A stretch of DNA of 64,000 bases from Rhodocyclaceae bacterium (GCA_030681195.1 JAUXXJ010000046.1:62001-126000), one strand, 5' to 3'. Shown: positions 7,697 through 19,960, counted from the first letter of the stretch. Numbers and translations are program-made. Notes: generated from the sequence alone by a model not told the origin.

Positions 7697-8617
7697 ATGA
7701 AACTTTTCTCGACATTTTTTCTGTCCATCCTCGGTCTGATCACGTCTCCTGCACGCGCCTGGGATGCCGTACCGCAGCGCGTGCTTGAAGGGGTGTATGC
7801 CTTTGTCGGCGATACCGGCCCAAGAAGTGCTGCCAACGAGGGCATGAATGCCACCACGGGCTTTGTCGTGACCGGCGATGGCGTTGTGGTCATCGACAGC
7901 GGCAGTTCAAAACAGGTCGCGCAGAAGATTGAGGCGGCGATCCGTCAGGTGACGCCGCAGCCGATCAAGCTCGTCATCAACACGGGTGGCCAGGATCATC
8001 GCTGGCTCGGCAACGGCCATTTCGCTGACCAAAATATTCCCATCATCGCCAGTGCCGCAACCAAGGCCGATATCGCTGATCGCGGCGGCATGTGGGCCTC
8101 TGGTATGGAGAAGACGCTGGGGCCAGCCTTCGCCGGGACGCGCATTCAGTTGCCGACGCGCACCTTCATCCAGCGCGAGACCATTGCGCTCGGCAGCGAA
8201 ACGCTCGAATTGATCTACGCTGGCGGCGGCCACACGCCCGGCGACATCATCGTCTGGTTGCCGGACAAGCGGGTCGCCTTCTCCGGCGATCTGGTGTTCG
8301 TCGACCGGCTGCTCGGTGTCTTGCCGGTATCGAAGGTGAAAGACTGGCTGGCTTCCTTCGATGCGCTGGCGGCACTCAATCCGCAGTGGATTGTGCCCGG
8401 CCACGGCACACCGACGCCGCTCAATAAAGCGCGCCATGAAACGCGCGATTATTTGGCCCTGATCTATGGGCACATGCAGAAAGCCGTGGTCGCTGGACAG
8501 AACATGCAGGAGGCGATTCGTACGCTCGAAGACCGCGCATTTGCTTCGCTGCCGATTTATCCTGAATTGCGCGGGCAGAACGCCAATCGTGTCTATCTCG
8601 AAGTCGAATCCGAATAA
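7697..8617 (+). CDS. Secreted metallo-beta-lactamase-fold protein with altered metal motif
   Basis: A 306-residue protein with a signal peptide (cleavage near SPARA). The MBL fold is recognisable from GFVVTGDGVVVIDSG, GGGHTPGDIIVWLPD, FSGDLVF and VPGHGTPTP. The usual H-x-H-x-D-H motif is replaced by NTGGQDHRWLGN, so the two first histidines are missing while the following Asp-His and the later His, Asp and His ligands remain. It probably binds one metal. Relatives sit beside quinoprotein, cytochrome and sulfur-oxidation genes; the substrate is unknown. Confidence 0.75.
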   Translation: MKLFSTFFLSILGLITSPARAWDAVPQRVLEGVYAFVGDTGPRSAANEGMNATTGFVVTGDGVVVIDSGSSKQVAQKIEAAIRQVTPQPIKLVINTGGQDHRWLGNGHFADQNIPIIASAATKADIADRGGMWASGMEKTLGPAFAGTRIQLPTRTFIQRETIALGSETLELIYAGGGHTPGDIIVWLPDKRVAFSGDLVFVDRLLGVLPVSKVKDWLASFDALAALNPQWIVPGHGTPTPLNKARHETRDYLALIYGHMQKAVVAGQNMQEAIRTLEDRAFASLPIYPELRGQNANRVYLEVESE

Positions 8618-8639
8618 CAACATCCCCCGGAGGATCCCC

Positions 8640-9563
8640 ATGAAACAACTGTTCGCCCTGTTTTTTGCCCTGCTGGTTTCAGCAACTGCGTTGGCGGCCG
8701 ACAAGCCCGATGTGCTTGTCGATGCCGACTGGCTGGCCAGCAAACTCAACGACCCGAAGCTGGTCATCCTCGAAGTACGCTACTACCCGCACCGCCACCA
8801 CACGGTTGGTCACATTCCGGGCGCCGTCCAGGTGCAGCGCTTTGCCGATCTGGGCGCCAACGACGACATGCCAATCATGAAGTTTCCTTCGCGCGAGGCC
8901 TTTCAGGCGACGCTGCGGCGCTGGGGCGTGAATGACGATTCGACGATTGTCGTCTATGACGATGCGGTGACCGCACTGGCGTCGCGCGTGCTGTTCCTGC
9001 TCGATCTTTACGGCTTCGACATGCAGCGCGTCAAGCTGCTCGATGGCGGCACGGTGGGCTGGACCGGCTTTAATGAGTTGACCAAGACAGCTTCTGCGCC
9101 GAAAAAGCCGGGCAAAGTCACGCTCAAGACCCCGGCACCGACCCGCACGGTGGGCTGGACCGATGTCTATCGCCGCGTCGTCGCCGCGCGTGATGAGAAG
9201 ATCACGCTGATCGACGCGCGTCCTGCCGACATGTACGACGGCACGCGCATCCAGCACTCGGTGCAGGGCGGGCATATTCCCGGCGCGATCAATATCGTTA
9301 GCCTGCAGGGCGCGGATGGGCAATCGCAGCAGTGGAAGTCGCTCGACGAACTGGCGGCGCTCTACAAGGCCGTGCCGAAGGACAGCACTGTCATCACCTA
9401 TTGCCATGATGGCTTTCGTTCGACGCTCGCTTGGCTGCAACTAAAGTCTCTAGGGTATCTGGACGTACGCGTCTATAACGGCGGTTGGGCCGACTGGGAT
9501 CGCACGCTGACGTTGCCGATCGTCAAGGGTAACAGACCGTTTGATGCTGACTTTGAACTCTGA
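8640..9563 (+). CDS. Periplasmic tandem-rhodanese sulfurtransferase
   Basis: A 307-residue protein with signal peptide (MKQLFALFFALLVSATALA) and two rhodanese domains (about residues 25-150 and 170-300). The first domain lacks a cysteine at the active-site loop (YDDAVTALAS) and is structural; the second has the active loop TYCHDGFRST with the persulfide-carrying Cys. The start at 8640 is supported by CCGGAGG nine bases upstream; longer frames upstream overlap the MBL gene. It follows that gene by 22 bases. It likely transfers sulfane sulfur, e.g. thiosulfate to an acceptor thiol. Confidence 0.85.
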   Translation: MKQLFALFFALLVSATALAADKPDVLVDADWLASKLNDPKLVILEVRYYPHRHHTVGHIPGAVQVQRFADLGANDDMPIMKFPSREAFQATLRRWGVNDDSTIVVYDDAVTALASRVLFLLDLYGFDMQRVKLLDGGTVGWTGFNELTKTASAPKKPGKVTLKTPAPTRTVGWTDVYRRVVAARDEKITLIDARPADMYDGTRIQHSVQGGHIPGAINIVSLQGADGQSQQWKSLDELAALYKAVPKDSTVITYCHDGFRSTLAWLQLKSLGYLDVRVYNGGWADWDRTLTLPIVKGNRPFDADFEL

Positions 9564-9810
9564 TGGAATATTTATCGAGATGATCTCGGGGGGGGCATAG
9601 ACACATTTTCAGGAGCAATCGGGTTTACTGTTTCTTCAATTACAGGCCGATCATCCTCGCTTTCGATTGATCCGGGCTCTCCTTTCGCCGTATAATCGCC
9701 GGCCAGTAGTTGGATGTGTTTTGACGTAAGGTTACGCCTTGTTACTCTCAGCCTCGCGCGATTAGAGTCTGGCTGGGCGGTGCGGGATATGTTGTAATGT
9801 AGTTTCAGGT
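9564..9810. other. Intergenic region before tRNA-His
   Basis: About 250 bases without a gene. It should contain the tRNA-His promoter; GTATAATCG at 9690-9698 is a good -10-like sequence. Nothing else recognisable; the minus-strand frame here is the known false translation of a tRNA gene. Confidence 0.4.
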
Positions 9811-9887
9811 GGTGGCTATAGCTCAGTTGGTAGAGTCCCGGATTGTGATTCCGGTTGTCGTGGGTTCGAGTCCCATTAGCCACCCCA
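9811..9887 (+). tRNA. tRNA-His (GTG)
   Basis: A 77-base cloverleaf with the extra 5' G typical of tRNA-His, anticodon GTG in GGATTGTGATTCC, TGGGTTCGAGTCCCA T-arm and encoded CCA. It differs from E. coli tRNA-His at only a few positions. Confidence 0.97.
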
Positions 9888-9918
9888 AGTTTCTCGTAGG
9901 AAGTTGCAAATCGCCCCC

Positions 9919-9943
9919 AAGCCCGCTCCCTGCGGGCTTTTTG
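9919..9943 (+). terminator. Rho-independent terminator after tRNA-His
   Basis: AAGCCCGC-TCCCT-GCGGGCTT followed by TTT: an 8-bp GC-rich stem and a T-run, 31 bases after the tRNA. Confidence 0.8.
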
Positions 9944-10018
9944 CTTTCTGGCATCCGGCGTAGCGCTACGCCAACTCCACAAAGTACCTCGTTGTCTTTA
10001 TAGGCCAAGAAATTTATA

Positions 10019-10045
10019 TTGAAATCATGCGCCTAGTCCCAATGT
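10019..10045 (+). promoter_or_regulatory. Probable heat-shock (sigma-32) promoter of clpB
   Basis: TTGAAA at 10019-10024 and CCCAATGT at 10038-10045, separated by 13 bases, resemble the sigma-32 consensus CTTGAAA...CCCCATNT. It lies 29 bases before the clpB start codon, which has TTAGGAG as ribosome-binding site. Confidence 0.6.
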
Positions 10046-10073
10046 TGGTAATAACCATAATTAGGAGTCTGCC

Positions 10074-12660
<2,587 letters not shown>

Positions 12661-12674
<14 letters not shown>

Positions 12675-13236
12675 GCGCCTGGTGGCGCGGGCAGGTGACG
12701 AGATGATCGTTCACCATGCCCGTCGCCTGCATGTGCGAGTAGATCACCGTCGGGCCGACAAAGCGGAAGCCGCGCCGCTTCAATTCCTTCGATAGCGCCT
12801 CGGCCGCTGGGGTGAAGACGGGTACCTCACTGAGTTGTTGCCAGTGGTTGATGACTGGTTGGCCGTCGACAAACTGCCAGAACAGGTTGTCGAGGCTGTT
12901 GCCGGCTGCATAAAGGTCCAACGTGGCGCGCGCGTTGTCGATGGCGGCGGCAATTTTCAGCCGGTTCCTGACGATGCCGGCATCGCCGAGCAGGCGCGCG
13001 ACGTCTTTGTCGCCGTAACAGGCAATTTTGTGCACGTCGAAACCATCGAAGGCACGGCGGTAATTTTCGCGCTTGCGCAGGATCGTGATCCACGACAGGC
13101 CGGCCTGCGCGCCTTCGAGGATGAGGAATTCGAACAGGGTGCGTTCGTCGTGGCAGGGCACACCCCATTCGCTGTCGTGATAAGCAACATAGAGGGGATC
13201 AGTGCCGCACCAGGGGCAACGCGTGTTCTCGGTCAT
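12661..13236 (-). CDS. tag: DNA-3-methyladenine glycosylase I
   Basis: A 191-residue base-excision repair enzyme that removes 3-methyladenine. Family markers: zinc-binding [10 protein letters not shown] at the N-terminus together with [29 protein letters not shown], and the C-terminal [25 protein letters not shown]. It starts two bases after tRNA-Sec on the same strand and ends inside the 3' end of clpB (convergent, 14-bp overlap). Confidence 0.95.
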
Positions 13237-13238
13237 GT

Positions 13239-13334
13239 TGGCGGAAGAGAGCAGGTGTCGAACCTACCTGGGACTGCATGGCGGCCCCTCCCGATTTTGA
13301 AGATCGGGCATCCCACCGGGGAACGTTCTCTTCC
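13239..13334 (-). tRNA. selC: Selenocysteine tRNA (TCA anticodon)
   Basis: A 96-base RNA gene with the long acceptor arm (GGAAGAGA pairing with TCTCTTCC), a long variable arm, anticodon loop CTTCAAA with TCA, and encoded CCA. This is the tRNA-Sec architecture, and it lies directly after selB on the same strand. It delivers selenocysteine at UGA codons. Confidence 0.96.
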
Positions 13335-13339
13335 ATTGT

Positions 13340-15268
13340 TCATGTTGTGATCCAGTCGTGCTGGGCGCCCTCGTGACGCACCAGATGGTCGTCGCGCACG
13401 CGGCGAGTGTAGCCGATGCGGTCGAAGAATTCGAGGATGTGGATGGCGACCTTGCGACCACCGCCAGCATCGCCGTAAAGGATGTCGCGCAGCGCCGCAG
13501 CGCGCGCCGCCCCCTGTTCCTCATGCAGCCGGCGCACGATGGCGGCCAGATCGGCAACGGCAGCGGCCGTGAAATAGTGATCGTGGGCGACGGGATACAG
13601 TTCGCCCGCCCGCGCCAGGCGTTTGAACAACTGCCGCACGCTTTCTTCGGGAGTGCCGGTCGCCTTGAACACATCGCGTACCCGGGGCGGGTGATAGGGT
13701 GCGGCGTCGAGCAGGGGTTTGAGCGTCTGGAACAGCTCGCGGTCGGCAGTGGAGAGGCGCGCTTGATGTTCGGGTAAATGCAGCCAGGCGTGTGTCTGGG
13801 CGATGCGGCCTGCCGTGAGCAGTTCGGTGCACAGGGCATCGAAAGCGGGGCGGGGCAGGTGGGCGGCCGTCATGCGCCGCAGGCGCTCGCGTTCGACCCC
13901 GATCATGTCGGGGCTGCGTTCATGCTCATGGGTGAGGGCATCGAGTAATTGCGTAGTGAGGGTATCCCAGGTCGCGTTCGGGAGCCCAATCCGGATCTCG
14001 CCGGCGCGAATCACGCGCAGGGCGGCTTGTGCCCATAAGGCGTCCGCAGCCGCCTCGCTCAGGTTCCAGTTGGTGCTGAAACGGGTGAGGTCGATGCCGG
14101 TGGTGCTTGTTTCGGCCAAGCGTGCCAGTGTGATGGCCGGCTCATCGTGGCGCATGGATGACAATAGCGACAGGCGTGCCGGGCTGCGTTTGTGGCGTAG
14201 CGGCGGAAAGATGTCGAGCACGCGCCCGCCGGCGACAGTACGCCGGGCGCCGCTATCGCGCAGTATGAAATGATCGCCGCGCAGCGCCAGTGTTTCTCTT
14301 TCGAGCAGAACCTCGATAAGTGCCGTCTCGTCAGCGCCGACTTCTGCGCAGTCGAGTAGGGCGACGCGCCCTGGCATGTCCGCCGTGCCCAGATGTACAT
14401 GGATCGGCTGGAGATGCTTGAGCGGTCGCCCGCCGGCAGGGACGCGCAGCTCGCCGTGGAAACGGCTGATCGGGATGGCCAGTGCCGGATCGACGAGCCA
14501 CATGCCACGAGCAATATCCTTCTTTTCGACATCGCCCGTGAGCGCGAGGGCGCAGCGTTCGCCGGCCTGACCCGTTTGGGCGGGTTGATCCTGCACATGC
14601 AGGCTGCGCACGCGAACCTTGATGCCCGGCGGCGCAATGATCGCCGTCTCGCCAGCGCCGACTTTTCCGGCATGTGCGGTGCCGGTCACGACGGTGCCGA
14701 CACCGCTGAGCGAGAAGCAGCGGTCGATGGCGAGGCGGAAACGTCCCGTGGCGGAGCGTGGTGGTAACTGGCTGGCTGTGACCTCAAGATGGCTGCGCAA
14801 GGGAGCCACGCCATCGCCGGTTTTACCCGAGAGCGGAAAGATCGGACTGCTCGCTAGCGCCGTGCCGGCGAGCAGTTGCGCAATATCACGACTGGCCTCC
14901 GCCAGTCGTTCGGGGCTGACGGCATCGATCTTGGTCAGGGCCACCGCCCCCAGCGACAGGCCGAGCAAGTCGAGCAATTCGAGATGCTCACGCGTTTGCG
15001 GCATCGGCCCGTCATCCGCCGCGATGACCAGCAGCACGAAGTCGATGCCGGTGGCACCGGCCAGCATGTTGTGGATCAGCTTTTCATGGCCGGGCACATC
15101 GACAAAGCCGAGCACCGAGCCATCGGCCTGCGGTGTGTAGGCATAGCCGAGGTCAAGCGTGATGCCGCGCGCCTTCTCCTCAGGCAGACGATCAGCATCA
15201 ACGCCGGTGAGCGCCTTGACCAGCGTGGTCTTGCCGTGGTCGATGTGGCCTGCGGTGCCGATCAGCAT
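13340..15268 (-). CDS. selB: Selenocysteine-specific elongation factor SelB
   Basis: A 642-residue GTPase that carries Sec-tRNA to UGA codons marked by a SECIS hairpin. The N-terminal GTPase has [13 protein letters not shown], the DVPGHE motif and TKID; the C-terminal part holds the winged-helix repeats that bind the mRNA hairpin. It overlaps selA by 7 bases and is followed by tRNA-Sec after 5 bases. Two copies of the 24-bp dispersed repeat lie in frame: [10 protein letters not shown] (14643-14666) and [10 protein letters not shown] (14322-14345). Confidence 0.97.
   Translation of the reverse strand: MLIGTAGHIDHGKTTLVKALTGVDADRLPEEKARGITLDLGYAYTPQADGSVLGFVDVPGHEKLIHNMLAGATGIDFVLLVIAADDGPMPQTREHLELLDLLGLSLGAVALTKIDAVSPERLAEASRDIAQLLAGTALASSPIFPLSGKTGDGVAPLRSHLEVTASQLPPRSATGRFRLAIDRCFSLSGVGTVVTGTAHAGKVGAGETAIIAPPGIKVRVRSLHVQDQPAQTGQAGERCALALTGDVEKKDIARGMWLVDPALAIPISRFHGELRVPAGGRPLKHLQPIHVHLGTADMPGRVALLDCAEVGADETALIEVLLERETLALRGDHFILRDSGARRTVAGGRVLDIFPPLRHKRSPARLSLLSSMRHDEPAITLARLAETSTTGIDLTRFSTNWNLSEAAADALWAQAALRVIRAGEIRIGLPNATWDTLTTQLLDALTHEHERSPDMIGVERERLRRMTAAHLPRPAFDALCTELLTAGRIAQTHAWLHLPEHQARLSTADRELFQTLKPLLDAAPYHPPRVRDVFKATGTPEESVRQLFKRLARAGELYPVAHDHYFTAAAVADLAAIVRRLHEEQGAARAAALRDILYGDAGGGRKVAIHILEFFDRIGYTRRVRDDHLVRHEGAQHDWITT
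14322..14345 (+). repeat. 24-bp dispersed repeat, diverged copy inside selB
   Basis: GCCGTCTCGTCAGCGCC then GACTTCT, two differences to the consensus; translated as EVGADETA in selB. Confidence 0.65.
14643..14666 (+). repeat. 24-bp dispersed repeat, second copy inside selB
   Basis: Perfect GCCGTCTCGCCAGCGCC + GACTTTT; in frame in selB as KVGAGETA. Confidence 0.9.
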
Positions 15269-16653
15269 GTTAGTTGCGCGAGGTCGGCAGCGAAGTCGGC
15301 TTCCTCGTGCGTAGCGAGGCAGCGCAGATCAAGCAGCAGCGCGCCATCCTCGATGCGGCCGATGATGGGTCTGGGACGCTTGCGCAGGGCGGCTTCGATG
15401 CGATTCAGTACGCCGCTCTTTTTTCCTTGCGGCCGGATGGCCAAGCCGGCCGATGGCAGGCGGTCGACCGGGAGGGAGCCTGAACCAATCTGCGAGTTGA
15501 GCGCAGTGATCGCCACGCTGACCGGCAAGCTGGCCATCGCCTGTTGCAGCGCAGGCAGCAGACGTCCGGCGGCGGCGCGGATGTCGGCTTCTGGGCGGAT
15601 CAGTTGCTGCAGGGCCGTCAGCCGCTCGGCCAGACGATCCGGGTCGCGATACAGGCGTAACACGGCTTCGAGCGCCGCCAGGGTGAGCTTGCCGACGCGC
15701 AGCGCCCGCTTGAGAGGGTTCTTCTTGAGCTTGGCGATCAAATCCTTGCGGCCGACCAGCAGGCCGGCTTGCGGGCCGCCGAGCAGCTTGTCGCCGGAGA
15801 AACTGACCAGGTCCGCCCCGGCGGTGATGGCTTCCTGTGGGGTGGGCTCGTGCGGCAGGCCCCAGCGTTCCAGATCGGTCAGGGTGCCGGAACCTAGATC
15901 GACGATGAAGGGCAGACCGTGTTGGTGTGCCAGAGCGGCCAGTTCGACTTCGGGTACGACGTGGGTGAAGCCCTTGATCGCATAGTTGCTGGCATGCACC
16001 TTCATCAGCATGGCGGTACGCGGGGTGATGGCTTCGGCAAAATCCTTGAGGTGGGTACGGTTAGTGGTGCCGACTTCGACGAGTTTGGCCCCGGCGCGCT
16101 GCATGATGTCGGGCACGCGAAAGGCGCCGCCGATCTCGATCAGTTCGCCGCGCGAGACGATGACTTCCTTGCGCTGCGCCAGCGTGTTGAGCAGCAGAAA
16201 AACCGCTGCGGCGTTGTTGTTGACCACGGTCGCGGCCTCGGCGCCGGTGAGTTCGCACAAGAGCTCACTGACGATATCGTCGCGGTCGCCACGGCCGCCG
16301 GTCTCAATATCGTATTCGAGGGCGCAGGGATTGCGCGCGGCGCTGATGAGTGCGTCGACGGCTTCCTCGGGCAGGGGAGAGCGGCCGAGGTTGGTATGTA
16401 GCACGGTGCCGGTGAGATTGAACACCGGACGGAGGTTGGGCGTGGCGAGTGCCGCCGCGCCAGCGCCGACTTTTTGAATTAGCAGGGCTTCGTCCGGTAA
16501 CAGGTGGCCAGCGCTGGCTGCTTCGCGCGCAGCCGCAAGCGTTTTGCGTACCAGTCGCGTGATGACATTGCGGCCGTGCTGCTGGATCAGGGGGGCGACC
16601 AGCGCATGGGACAGCAATCGGTCAACAGAGGGGAGTTGCGCTAATCGGTTCAT
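15262..16653 (-). CDS. selA: L-seryl-tRNA(Sec) selenium transferase
   Basis: A 463-residue pyridoxal-phosphate enzyme that converts Ser-tRNA(Sec) to Sec-tRNA(Sec) using selenophosphate. Conserved blocks: [40 protein letters not shown] and the PLP-lysine segment [14 protein letters not shown]. The start ATG lies 40 bases after the stop of the UGA-containing thioredoxin-like gene. KVGAGAAA near residue 62 corresponds to a copy of the 24-bp dispersed repeat. Confidence 0.97.
   Translation of the reverse strand: MNRLAQLPSVDRLLSHALVAPLIQQHGRNVITRLVRKTLAAAREAASAGHLLPDEALLIQKVGAGAAALATPNLRPVFNLTGTVLHTNLGRSPLPEEAVDALISAARNPCALEYDIETGGRGDRDDIVSELLCELTGAEAATVVNNNAAAVFLLLNTLAQRKEVIVSRGELIEIGGAFRVPDIMQRAGAKLVEVGTTNRTHLKDFAEAITPRTAMLMKVHASNYAIKGFTHVVPEVELAALAHQHGLPFIVDLGSGTLTDLERWGLPHEPTPQEAITAGADLVSFSGDKLLGGPQAGLLVGRKDLIAKLKKNPLKRALRVGKLTLAALEAVLRLYRDPDRLAERLTALQQLIRPEADIRAAAGRLLPALQQAMASLPVSVAITALNSQIGSGSLPVDRLPSAGLAIRPQGKKSGVLNRIEAALRKRPRPIIGRIEDGALLLDLRCLATHEEADFAADLAQLTC
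16451..16474 (+). repeat. 24-bp dispersed repeat, copy inside selA
   Basis: GCCGCCGCGCCAGCGCC then GACTTTT, two mismatches; in frame in selA as KVGAGAAA. Confidence 0.7.
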
Positions 16654-16693
16654 GGTTTCACCCGACCGGGCAGAAACGAGGGATGAATGGATT

Positions 16694-17182
16694 CTAGCTG
16701 CCGCCGGCGCGGAATGTTTTCCAGTCGGTTTTCAGGTAGTGCTTTTCGGCGACAAATCGCTGAAGTCGCAGGGCTTCGTTCTTGTCCTTGATCATGCCGA
16801 CCTGACGTGCGACTTCCTTGCCCGTACTATCGAGGAAAACCACCACCGGGCGGAACTTGCGCGGGTTGTGACGCTTGACCATGGCATGGCCGGGATCGTC
16901 GTCATCCAGTTGCAGTTCGCCGAAATCAGCTTCGGCGCCGACGAAATATTTTTTGTATTGGGCGGCAACTTCAGGGGTACGCAGCACACTCACGGTGTAG
17001 CGGCAGGCCCCTCAGTTCACATGGTCGCCAAAGTACAGCAGGACGTGTTTTTCTGGCGTGGCGCGCACTTGGGCGACGGCGGTTACGTCATCTTTGGCGA
17101 GCGGCAGGATGCCTTCAAGCTGTCCGGCTGCGGCAGGCAGGCTGAACAGGATGCAACAGATCATGGACAACAGACTTTTCAT
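16694..17182 (-). CDS. Secreted thioredoxin-fold selenoprotein (U-x-x-C) with in-frame UGA
   Basis: The frame from the ATG at 17182 (GGAGGAG nine bases upstream) runs 162 residues to the TAG at 16694 if the TGA at 17012-17014 is read as selenocysteine 57. Residues 1-19 are a signal peptide. [17 protein letters not shown] has the strand-then-redox-motif layout of thioredoxins, with Sec in place of the first Cys; [16 protein letters not shown] supplies the cis-proline strand. The part after the TGA would otherwise be an orphan 99-residue frame starting inside a thioredoxin fold. A SECIS-like hairpin follows the UGA, and selA, selB and tRNA-Sec are the next genes in the same direction. It probably works as a periplasmic thiol/disulfide oxidoreductase. 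The exact family is not recognised. Confidence 0.82.
16974..17011 (-). promoter_or_regulatory. SECIS-like hairpin after the UGA of the thioredoxin-like gene
   Basis: Just 3' of the UGA, GGGG can pair with CCCC; inside, CGC pairs with GCG and UACAC with GUGUG, leaving a two-base bulge containing U and an apical loop CGUGA that contains GU. Loop position (18 bases after UGA), bulged U and loop GU match the bacterial SECIS model. Pairing was done by eye. Confidence 0.6.
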
Positions 17183-17200
17183 CGCGGGCTACTCCTCCAG

Positions 17201-19900
17201 TCAATTCAGTACCAGCACACCCTGCTTGAGACCCGGATCTTCCGGGTGCGGTGCCAGGACAAAGCCCAGGCTGGTCACAAACTGAATCATACGGCGGTTT
17301 TCAGAGAGGAAGTCGCCATTCATGTACTTGATGCCACGCGAACGCGCCGTATCGATGATGACGCCCATGAGACGGCGCGCCAGGCCCTTACCCTGCCAGT
17401 TGTCGGCGACCACGATGGCAAATTCGCAGGACTCCCCATCCGGGTTGATGGCATAGCGAGCCACGCCGATCTGAACTTCGAGACCATCGACGCGCTCGTG
17501 GTCGACGTAGGCGACAAAGGCCATTTCACGGTCATAGTCGATTTGCGTCAGGCGTACCAACTGGGTTTGCGACAGTTCGCGCAGCGTGTTCATGAAGCGG
17601 TAGTACTTGGTTTCAGGCGAGAGGTTCTTGACGAACTCCTGCTCCATGTCGGCATCTTCCGGGCTGATCGGACGAATCTTGACCGTCAGGCCATCCTGGG
17701 TCTTGTATTCGGTGACAAGGTGCGAGGGATACGGGTGGATCGCCATGTGGTCGTAGCGGCCGGCAGTGATCGGGATGTTCTCAATGGCAATGCGGGCATC
17801 GACCGCAACCGCGCCATTTTCATCGACGATCAGCGGATTGATGTCCATTTCGCGTATCCACGGCAGTTCGCAGACCATTTCCGAGACGCGCAGCAGCACA
17901 GCTTCGAGCGCCTCCATGCTGACCGGCGGCATGTTGCGGAATTCGCCGAGGCGCGCGGACGTGGTGGTCGAGGCGAGCATGTCGTCGACGAGGAACTTGT
18001 TGAGCGGGGGCAGGGCGACAGCGCGTTCTGTGCCGCAGGCCTCCGTGCCCGTACCGCCTGGCCCGAAGATGATGGTCGGGCCAAAGATCTGGTCGCGCGC
18101 CATGCCGACGACCAGTTCGCGGCCATTGACCTTCTGGATCATCGGCTCGATGGCGATGCCGTGGATGATGGCGTCGGGACGATTCTTCTTCACTTCCTCA
18201 AGAATCTCGTTGTAGGCATCGCGGACCTGAGCCAGCGTGTTGAGGTTAAGGCGCACGCCGCCGGAATCCGTCTTGTGAGTGATTTGTGGCGAATCGATCT
18301 TCATCACCACCGGCAGGCCCATTTCCTCAGCCAGCACCATCGCTTCGGACGGCGAGCGGGCAATCACGGTCTGCGCGATCGGAATGCGGAAGGCAGCGAG
18401 CAGGGCCTTCGATTCCATTTCATTGAGCACTTTGCGACCTTCCGATAGCGCAGTTTCGATCACCAGCTTGGCCGATTCAAGACGCGGCGGAATCTGGTTG
18501 GCAATCGAGGCCGGCGCCTGCATCAGCAGTTGCTGGTTGCGGTAGTAGTTGGAGATGTGCGAGAACAGCTCCACGGCCGGTTCAGGGGTGCGGAAGGTCG
18601 GGATGCCGGCGCCCTTGAACAGCAGGCGGGCTTCACGTACCTGATCCTCACCCATCCAGCAGGTGACCAGCGGCTTGTCCGTCTTCTTTGCGACTTCGAT
18701 GACGGCGCGTGCGGCCTGGGTCGGGTCGGTCATGGCCTGGGGCGTGAGAATGCACATCACCCCATCCACATTGTCATCTTCCAGACAGGTGGTCAGCGCA
18801 GCGGCATAACGGGCCGGGTCGGCATCGCCGACGATATCGGCCGGATTGCTTTTCGACCAGGTTTGCGGCATCGACTCATTCAGTTTCTTGAGCGTTTCTT
18901 CGGATAACTGGGCGAGCGGGATGCCGATGTCGGCCGCGTGGTCGGCGGCCATGACGCCCGGGCCACCGCCGTTGGTAATGATCATCAAACGGTTGCCACG
19001 CGGGCGGAAGTGCGAGAACAACGCCTGGGCAGCGGCATACATCTGGCCGACGTTGCCAAGGCGTACCACACCAGCACGCCGCAGGGCGGCATCGAACACA
19101 TCATCAGCACCGACCATCGCGCCGGTATGCGACAGGGCGGCCTGTTTGCCGGCCGGATGACGGCCGACCTTGATCAGCAGCACCGGTTTGCAGCGGGCGG
19201 CGGCACGCAGGGCGCTCATGAAGCGGCGCGCGTTCTTGATGCCTTCGATGTAGAGGAAGATGTTCTCGGTGCGCGGGTCGGCGACCATATATTCGAGCAC
19301 TTCGCCGAAGTCGATGTCGCTCTCGGCACCTAGCGAAACGACGCTGGAAAAACCAACATTATTGGGTAGCGCCCAGTCGAGGATGGCAGTGCATAGCGCG
19401 CCGGACTGCGAGATCAGGCCGATGGTGCCGGGATTGGCGCTGCCATTGGCGAAGGTCACATTGATGCCGCTGCCGGGACGCATGATGCCGAGGCAGTTCG
19501 GGCCGAGCAGGCGCAGGTTGTGGCGGCGGGCGCTATCGAGCATCGAGCGCTCAAGATTGGCACCACGTGGGCCCATTTCGGCAAAACCACCGGAAATCAC
19601 GATGGCATTACGTGTGCCGGCGCGACCGCAGGATTCGATGATCGCCGGCACGGTCTCGGCCTTGGTGCAGATGACCGCGAGATCAAGGCGCTGCGGGACG
19701 CTTTCCACCGTGGCATAGGCCTTTTGCCCAAACACGTTTTCGTGGCGCGGATTGACCAGAAACAGCTTGCCCTTGTAGCCACCGTCGATGACGTTGCGAA
19801 CCAGCGTCGCGCCAATGGAACCCTGTGTTTCCGAAGCGCCAATGATGGCGATCGACTTGGGCTCGAAAAGCGGCATGAGATAGTGTTGTTCGTGGTTCAT
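17201..19900 (-). CDS. Acyl-CoA synthetase (NDP-forming)-like protein with C-terminal GNAT acetyltransferase (Pat/PatZ type)
   Basis: An 899-residue fusion. Residues 1-690 resemble the ADP-forming acetyl-CoA synthetase: CoA-binding Rossmann domain (IAIIGASETQGSIGATLVRN), succinyl-CoA-ligase-like domain, and ATP-grasp domain (MKIDSPQITHKTDSGGV). The last about 160 residues are a GNAT domain (VVADNWQGKGLARRLMGVII). This layout is that of Pat/PatZ lysine acetyltransferases, which acetylate acetyl-CoA synthetase and other proteins. The ATG at 19900 fits the family better than a TTG seven codons upstream. It begins the minus-strand gene string that leads through the selenoprotein gene to selABC. 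Confidence 0.85.
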   Translation of the reverse strand: MNHEQHYLMPLFEPKSIAIIGASETQGSIGATLVRNVIDGGYKGKLFLVNPRHENVFGQKAYATVESVPQRLDLAVICTKAETVPAIIESCGRAGTRNAIVISGGFAEMGPRGANLERSMLDSARRHNLRLLGPNCLGIMRPGSGINVTFANGSANPGTIGLISQSGALCTAILDWALPNNVGFSSVVSLGAESDIDFGEVLEYMVADPRTENIFLYIEGIKNARRFMSALRAAARCKPVLLIKVGRHPAGKQAALSHTGAMVGADDVFDAALRRAGVVRLGNVGQMYAAAQALFSHFRPRGNRLMIITNGGGPGVMAADHAADIGIPLAQLSEETLKKLNESMPQTWSKSNPADIVGDADPARYAAALTTCLEDDNVDGVMCILTPQAMTDPTQAARAVIEVAKKTDKPLVTCWMGEDQVREARLLFKGAGIPTFRTPEPAVELFSHISNYYRNQQLLMQAPASIANQIPPRLESAKLVIETALSEGRKVLNEMESKALLAAFRIPIAQTVIARSPSEAMVLAEEMGLPVVMKIDSPQITHKTDSGGVRLNLNTLAQVRDAYNEILEEVKKNRPDAIIHGIAIEPMIQKVNGRELVVGMARDQIFGPTIIFGPGGTGTEACGTERAVALPPLNKFLVDDMLASTTTSARLGEFRNMPPVSMEALEAVLLRVSEMVCELPWIREMDINPLIVDENGAVAVDARIAIENIPITAGRYDHMAIHPYPSHLVTEYKTQDGLTVKIRPISPEDADMEQEFVKNLSPETKYYRFMNTLRELSQTQLVRLTQIDYDREMAFVAYVDHERVDGLEVQIGVARYAINPDGESCEFAIVVADNWQGKGLARRLMGVIIDTARSRGIKYMNGDFLSENRRMIQFVTSLGFVLAPHPEDPGLKQGVLVLN

Positions 19901-19960
19901 GGCGGTAGACTGGGCGACCAATCATTAGAATGTTGCAATGCAGCAAGAATACCATCTTCC

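Noticed and set aside
9572..9982. Minus-strand 136-residue frame with the text NGTRTHDNRNHNPGLYQLSYSHH
   Set aside because: This is the well-known false protein produced by translating a tRNA gene (here tRNA-His) backwards.
16544..18448. 634-residue plus-strand frame across selA, the selenoprotein gene and the patZ-like gene
   Set aside because: It runs antisense to three conserved genes and shows no recognisable domain.
19520..19960. Long N-terminal extension of the methyltransferase frame
   Set aside because: Antisense to the patZ-like gene; the family fits a start at 19961.
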